From contig NC_049996.1 in the NCBI RefSeq assembly GCF_000003815.2, positions 2,404,350 to 2,468,349 on the forward strand: a stretch of 64,000 bases of DNA, in the 5' to 3' direction. The stretch is from Branchiostoma floridae. Its lineage: Eukaryota; Chordata; Leptocardii; Amphioxiformes; Branchiostomatidae. The position numbers were made by a program, and so were the translations under genes. Within the stretch, counting starts at the first letter, position 1; each line of letters opens with the position of its first letter. Shown here piece after piece: positions 59,301 to 64,000 of this stretch. The notes beneath the pieces were generated by a model. It was not told the origin of the DNA and made no database searches. It saw only the letters and a list, made by a program, of their open reading frames with translations.

Positions 59301-59786
59301 CTATAGCTGAATCTTCTGTACTGGTACCAAACTCTAGTTTAGAGTGTTCAAGTGGCATGAAAATGTAAACAAGACCCACTCGACAAACTTGCCACTGTAC
59401 GATTTAAACTTTAGAAATAGCAAAACTTTTTTGTGGATTATTCTAGGGACAGAAAAGTTCCTTGGTAGAAATTGTCAGAGCTTGGAAGACATAGCAAAAG
59501 TGGGAACCATTTGGAATAGTGCTATCTTCTTTGTTATTGTGTGTCAAATTCAATTTTACTGTCACAAAAGAACGCAGACGCAACAAGTGTCAAGTTACCA
59601 AAACATTTTGACAAACTTTTTCCCACCAGACGACACAATCTAAGGATTTGTCAAAACAATCCTTGATACAACAAGTTCCTCTGACATGCTTGAGAAGTTT
59701 TTGAGTCCTCTTAATCGACAAGAATATGTTGTTTAAGGAGAAAATTTTAGACACACCTGTAGCGCTTCTTGCTCCCCTCCCGCCAT
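53931..59786 (-). CDS. leucine-rich repeat protein, probably LRRC72-type
   Basis: Eight exons on the minus strand join in phase to give 269 residues: 59786-59757, 58782-58709, 58264-58195, 57783-57673, 57024-56940, 55758-55669, 54805-54653, 54127-53931. Short N-terminus MAGGEQEALQ. Four to five SDS22-type leucine-rich repeats follow (VTLLYLSD, LRYLWLNGNK, LSELYLENNELIDI, LMLHNNQLTKL, LRVLNLFNNPLAQE), then an LRR-cap-like motif (YRSYVIHNLPSVELLDRQ). The C-terminal part is basic and non-LRR (QSERDRAWRMYEQEQYLLRE ... MFDWSKVPKSEQRRLAEG). The cap resembles U2A'/axonemal LRR proteins. Size and the C-terminal DWSKVP motif recall LRRC72, but I could not verify this, so no symbol is given. Repeats fill several introns. 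Confidence 0.85.
54259..54618. mobile_element. MITE with CCTAGGAAAAAA ends
   Basis: Left end CCTAGGAAAAAAGATGTGTT then TCCTGTTTC. The right end, GAAACAGGAAACACAACC then TTTTTTTCCTAGG, is the inverse. GGTAGGTAGGGA occurs near both ends. It lies in the last LRR-gene intron, its right end about 35 bases from exon 7. A fragment with the same GTAGGTAGGG string is at about 36850-36900. Confidence 0.75.
54862..55245 (-). mobile_element. composite inverted-repeat element, copy B
   Basis: Inverted relative to copy A at 4531-4915. It has a longer hairpin (54862-54998, with GCGGGTCGGATTGCCCGAAG, deleted in copy A) followed by the TATGTCATACC...GGTATGACATA unit. The copies match closely and without indels over the shared ORF segment. 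It lies in an LRR-gene intron, about 57 bases from exon 7. Confidence 0.7.
56225..56850 (+). repeat. GT-rich minisatellite, ~13 copies
   Basis: Units of TTCAGCACCAAGGACAGGTA followed by a variable run of TGTG (total 35-70 bases). Later units carry GACATGTGTG instead of GACAGGTATG. It lies in an LRR-gene intron. All frames stay open because stops are avoided by composition. Confidence 0.95.
57987..58160. mobile_element. pogo/Tigger-like MITE, 174 bp
   Basis: Ends CAGTAGAAGCCGATTAACTG and the inverse of CAATTAACTGGCTTCTACTG, flanked on each side by TA (57985-57986, 58161-58162). Tc1/mariner-pogo elements have this TA duplication and CAGT ends. It lies in an LRR-gene intron about 35 bases from exon 3. 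Confidence 0.85.
59240..59336 (+). mobile_element. hAT-family right-end fragment
   Basis: GGTCCAGGTTCAGGTCCGGA...CTGTACTGGTACCAAACTCTA matches the right third of the hAT-type element at 45968-46402. The left end is missing. Confidence 0.6.
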
Positions 59787-62212
59787 TGTTGTTGTAGCAA
59801 CCTGTTGCTATGCGAGGTTGACCCCGGGTCAACAGATGATCCTACTATATAAATAGGAATATAATATTTCTTCATTACTGTGAATAAATATTTCATGTTT
59901 ATACATGGAATATTTATCAAGTATTTAACAACTATGTTTTACTATAATAAGATGTATCTTTATGTCTTTTATTTAATGATATATAAGTGATATAAAGATA
60001 TGATGAACTCGACACCCCTTGGCTTTAGTAGTACATGCCTTGCGCAGTGCATGGTGGGACAGCATTCCAGAACGCCCCCCTCCCTAGGAAAGTCAGGTAT
60101 GGAAAACTTCTTTCATATTTATTGATTCCACGGCCAAATTTGGCCAGTTTTGTTCCTCACAAGGTAATGTTTTAATACATTAAGTTACAAGGATCATTTT
60201 GGAGTAAAGTCTATGGGCTTTTTGTCCACAATGCCGCGAAAAATCAGACGAAACTTTGGGAACTTTTGACATGCATGGCAAAGTCCACGATACGTACATT
60301 TCAACATATTTCATCATATTGAGGATGGGTTCTAAGCTTTTTTTGGGTCAGGAATTCTTTATAAGACCATATAGTCTTTGCCTTTGTTCTTAGGTTGTTA
60401 GAGAGGAAGAATAAAGAGGTGACAAGTACATCAAGTCATGAGATATAAATATGTTTTATCAACTTTAAAGATATTAAATTATAGTTGTGCGGTTGTCAGC
60501 AGAATTTGTGCAAGAGTTCGAAATTATGATCGTGTCGTGTCAATGACACTACATATGGGCAGACATCTTTCTCTCTCTTTTGCTTTCTGTGTGTAAAATA
60601 ATAGTTACAAATACAATACACAGTGTTGTCACGTCAACTAAATGACCCTTTACTTTTTAGTACAGTGTTTGATACAAGCAAATCTCAATACACTTGCCCA
60701 GGGTTGTAGCCAGCGTCCTTCCATCTTTGACAGAATTTTGCTGGTGAGGACGGAAAAAAAATTGCCCATTCCGCCCTCTGTGACAGAGAAAATCGATATG
60801 TAATTTGTAAAGATATAGAAAAAAACTAAAAATCTTGCAAAGATCTCCAGTGATTTTTTTCACAGCGTCGGGGCAGGGTCCACATTTTAGGCTTTTCAGA
60901 AGGCTTATTTTATCAGGTTTTTAGGGCCATATTTACGATAATAGTAGCAGTCACTTAACTTCTCTTCAGCAGTTTGACATAACAAAATTTTGGGTCAAAG
61001 TCAACTAAAAACTCATACAAATATTCCAGGAGTTAGAAGGACTGAACTGAGACCTTGAAAAACGGGTTTTAATGAGATTATCTTATGCAAAAGGGCGCCG
61101 ACACACATTGTCAACAATCATAACAATAGCAAAACAAACAGTGTGTAGCTTTTACGGCCGTGGATGGCGTCCCCAAGCCGCCTGTAGCTTCCACCAAGGA
61201 ATTTTGTCCGTCAAGGTTGACGGATTGGTTTTAAAATTTTTCCGTCACACGCAGCAAATTTCCGTCAATTGACGGAAAAATGGACGCTGGCTAGAGCCCT
61301 GCAACTCAACAACAAACTTTACTCAGCTCAACAGCAACATTACTTATGACTGGCCCAAACCAACTTTTCATTAGCCAAACATCTGAATGACATATTTCTG
61401 TGCAATTTTACTTGCAACAAGTAAATTCTTTTTTTTTTTTTTTAGAAGAAAAGATAAACCTTTTAAAGCTTGTAATCTACCCACAAATCAACACTGTTGC
61501 CTGGACTGTGCTTAAATATTCCCTGTTCCAATTTCATTAAAAAATATATAGACAAATAAATCTACCCATAGAAAAACAAGCAAGTACGCTAGCTATAGTA
61601 GGAAATGCCCTTGCTTAAACGACACTTTCAATCACTTAGCTTGTGCCCATACAAACTTGCATTTTAGCAAAAAATGATGTAGTTATAAACTTGCTAGATG
61701 CTAACTAATTCATCATCATCTGGTTGTGCTGGTTGATGTCTAAGTAGATTATACATAGTTTAATCAGTATTTTTGCTTTGGGGGGTCTTAGACTTTGCAG
61801 ATCAACACATAACACTAACAGGATCTTTTACTGACATTTCATCCATCCAGAGATCGATAATCAACAGGACACTGATGTGTGCATTTGTAATATTTTCAAA
61901 CCTGCAATCAAAAATTCAACAAACAATAATCAGCAACCTAATCTACTGATTTTCTGCATTGCCATCATCTTCACTACCATGTCTACAAGAAGTATGCAGC
62001 TAATACATGCCGAACTATAACCCGAAAACGCATGGCAAAGAGCTTGGCTTAAAACATGCAACATTGATTGTGGAATGGAAGCCTCATCCTTGTGACTGTG
62101 AGTGAAATGCCCTCTTTCTGTTGTGTGCAGTACTGCAAGCAGCCAACAACAACAAGAACACACCACAGCTGCATGTGACTCCAGTTTCTTCCCTTGGGAG
62201 GACAACCAAAGC
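59787..62212. other. divergent interval between LRR gene and ENDOV
   Basis: The LRR gene reads left and ENDOV reads right, so this 2.4 kb should hold both promoters. CATGGTGGGACAGCATTCCA then CTAGGAAAGTCAG|GTATGG near 60050-60100 could be a first exon with a donor, but this is unproven. The 603-bp element at 60699-61301 occupies the middle. Confidence 0.45.
60699..61301. mobile_element. 603-bp element with CAGGG ends
   Basis: Left end CAGGGTTGTAGCCAGCGTCC. The right end, GGACGCTGGCTAGAGCCCTG, is its inverse with two mismatches. Inside are repeated TTTCCGTCA and TGACGGA strings. I could not establish a target-site duplication. It shares the CAGGGCTC terminus with the 2005-2359 element. Confidence 0.75.
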
Positions 62213-63088
62213 ATGGTCAGCATGTTCCACCTGGGATGGCTCGGTGGTACCGTTTTCAATCGTTCCGTTTCGACTGCAGGCGCGGTTTTCACCGATGTTC
62301 GCAGGTATCTCGGCCTACTAACCTTCACCGAGCGCATGAAAGACCAATGGCGTAAGGAACAAGTTTTACTAAAGGAGAAACTTCTTGAACAAGATACTGA
62401 AGAATGGCAACATGCTGACGATGATACCACGCTGTTTCATGGGCTTAAGTATGTGGCCGGCCTGGATCTAAGCTATACTAAAGAAAGTTCCGAGAATGCT
62501 TGTGCATCCCTTGTTGTGATGTCATACCCTGACCTTACGGTGGTGTACTCGGACTGCACGCCCGTACAAGTAACCGCGCCTTACGTTCCCGGATTCCTGT
62601 GCGCTCGCGAGGTAGGCTTCCACGTGCAAATGGTCGAGAGGCTACGACAGAGCGCTTCGGAGTACATGCCGCAGGTTTTACTCGTCGACGGGAACGGGAT
62701 GTTGCATCCGTCGGGATTCGGGATCGCCTGCCATCTTGGCGTACTTACCGACCTCCCCACCATAGGTGTCGCCAAAAACCCCTTCACAGGGTTTGACGGT
62801 ATGACCAAAGAAAACCACAGGACTGTTTCAGCCGAACAGTTGAAGAAAGGCGGAGACTCGTTCTTGGTTGTGGGAACGTCCGGAAAGGTTTACGGTAGAG
62901 CGCTGCTCAGTAAAGACGGGATCACGTCGCCCGTGTACGTATCCGTTGGACACAGGGTAACGCTGGATACGGCAGTGAAGCTGGTATACGCATGCTGTCA
63001 GTACAGAATACCCGAGCCGATACGACAGGCTGATATCAGGTCTAGAGAGTATATACGACAACATTTTGGTAGTGACAGCACAACTTAA
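62213..63088 (+). CDS. ENDOV: endonuclease V (inosine-specific ribonuclease/nuclease)
   Basis: Cleaves RNA or DNA one nucleotide 3' of inosine. One exon, 291 residues from the ATG at 62213, 250 from the ATG at 62336, where similarity to vertebrate ENDOV starts (DQWRKEQ...DTEEWQ). Numbering from 62336, the metal-binding triad is D44 (VAGLDLSY), E92 (CAREV) and D118 (LLVDGNG), with the same spacing as human D52/E100/D126. The wedge motif is PYVP (82-85), and the conserved HPSGFGIACHLGVL segment and VAKN follow. The C-terminus (IPEPIRQADIRSREYIR) matches the family and lacks the vertebrate tail. The 62213 ATG has A at -3 and G at +4, whereas 62336 has C at -3, so the longer start is favoured. 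The 41-residue extension looks like a mitochondrial presequence. AATAAA lies at about 63495. Confidence 0.94.
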   Translation: MVSMFHLGWLGGTVFNRSVSTAGAVFTDVRRYLGLLTFTERMKDQWRKEQVLLKEKLLEQDTEEWQHADDDTTLFHGLKYVAGLDLSYTKESSENACASLVVMSYPDLTVVYSDCTPVQVTAPYVPGFLCAREVGFHVQMVERLRQSASEYMPQVLLVDGNGMLHPSGFGIACHLGVLTDLPTIGVAKNPFTGFDGMTKENHRTVSAEQLKKGGDSFLVVGTSGKVYGRALLSKDGITSPVYVSVGHRVTLDTAVKLVYACCQYRIPEPIRQADIRSREYIRQHFGSDSTT

Positions 63089-64000
63089 GGATAGAGGAGT
63101 TATGGGTCAAATGTAATTGCAAGAAATTATTCACTACAAATTTAGTACAGGTACACAAATGTTTTCTCAATGAACATTTATTCTGTGAAAATTGCTTAAT
63201 CTAGTTATATTATGTAAAAGTTTCTATTTAAGATTCTAATGACTACTTGTTACAAAAACTTATGAATTTTAATCCTCAGGTACTATATGATCAATACAGA
63301 AATCTTTGAAACTGACATGACATAAGCTATTGTTTCAAATTCAATGTTTTGATAGTCTGAACATGACAATAATTTAAATAGATAGGTTCCTTGCTACAAG
63401 CAGATTTCAAAAGGACTCTTAATGAGTGTTTGTGATACTGGCTATTCCTGTTGTAATACAAACTTAGGGTCCAAAGAACCTGTCTGAGTTTTGAAATAAA
63501 TGTAACATCTAATGGAAATGATAAATTGTGTTTAGACATCGGAAAATAATTTCATTAGGTTGGTAGAACATAGGATATAGCCTAGGAGAACTATTTTTCC
63601 ACAATCAGTTTGTAAAGACATTTTTAGATGCAAGCCATATACATGTATCGTTAACAGTGGAACATAAATACAAAGAAAAAACACAGTGCAAAATGGCATT
63701 TTCTTCAATTTTTATAAAGTTACCTCATACTAGTTGGTTGGGAAGGGAGCAGAATGATTTCATAACATAATTGTTTGAAACTGAAGTTCCAACCATACAA
63801 AGTGAATGACCTACATGTATGCATTGCTTCACAACAACAGAGCATTATATCAATACTTGACATTGACATTGTCCATGCCCACATACTTCCCCTTGTCTTC
63901 CTGCTGAGATACGAATATTACTCAACTTATGATTCTATTTTGTACTGACAAATATCCCCTACTGGCTTATTCAACCCTGATTTATTATAGCCTCATATGG
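63089..64000 (+). other. ENDOV 3' UTR and downstream
   Basis: AT-rich, with AATAAA at about 63495-63500 as a plausible polyadenylation signal. I see no further gene or recognisable repeat to the end of the window. Confidence 0.5.

Noticed and set aside
59344-59643. 99-codon plus-strand ORF
   Set aside because: It lies in LRR-gene intron 1, has AT-rich composition, no conserved motif and no splice support.
62102-62212. Longer ENDOV N-terminus from 62102
   Set aside because: It would need a GTG start; the first in-frame ATG is 62213.

Overview
This window is animal genomic DNA, most likely from a lancelet (Branchiostoma). The evidence is spliced genes with GT/AG introns and deuterostome-type exons, very dense MITE-like and tRNA-SINE repeats, and a death-effector-domain/NHL gene pair of the kind that has multiplied in invertebrate deuterostomes. 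The organism is an inference from gene content and repeat style; no database search was possible. One 729-base assembly gap lies at 3484-4212.

Layout. 1768-19186 (+): the 3' two-thirds of DNAJC10 (ERdj5), an ER disulfide reductase, with a 9.5 kb intron full of repeats and a repeat-bearing 3' UTR to about 21.4 kb. 21667-24565 (-), with a 5' UTR exon at 25826: a death-effector-domain / unnamed module / coiled-coil / NHL-propeller gene carrying a one-base frameshift. 28313-31009 (-): an intronless receptor tyrosine kinase with a cadherin-like, EGF, Ig, EGF ectodomain. 33948-36190: eleven tandem copies of a ~203 bp satellite beside a reverse-transcriptase remnant. 37813-41632 (-): a five-exon SLC16-type monocarboxylate transporter whose cytoplasmic loop contains six 15-residue repeats. 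45589 and 46456-52466 (+): an intact second copy of the DED/NHL gene, facing away from the first, with a non-LTR retrotransposon antisense in its first intron. 53931-59786 (-): an eight-exon leucine-rich-repeat gene, probably LRRC72-type. 62213-63088 (+): endonuclease V in one exon.

The genes do not form an operon or one pathway. The strongest candidate for something undescribed is the DED - unnamed ~100-residue module - coiled coil - NHL protein, present as a divergent pair about 22 kb apart. It resembles a TRIM-NHL protein in which the RING/B-box part is replaced by a death-fold domain. The intronless kinase with its unusual ectodomain is second. Much of the rest is transposon biology: several short elements with clear terminal inverted repeats and target-site duplications, some touching splice sites.
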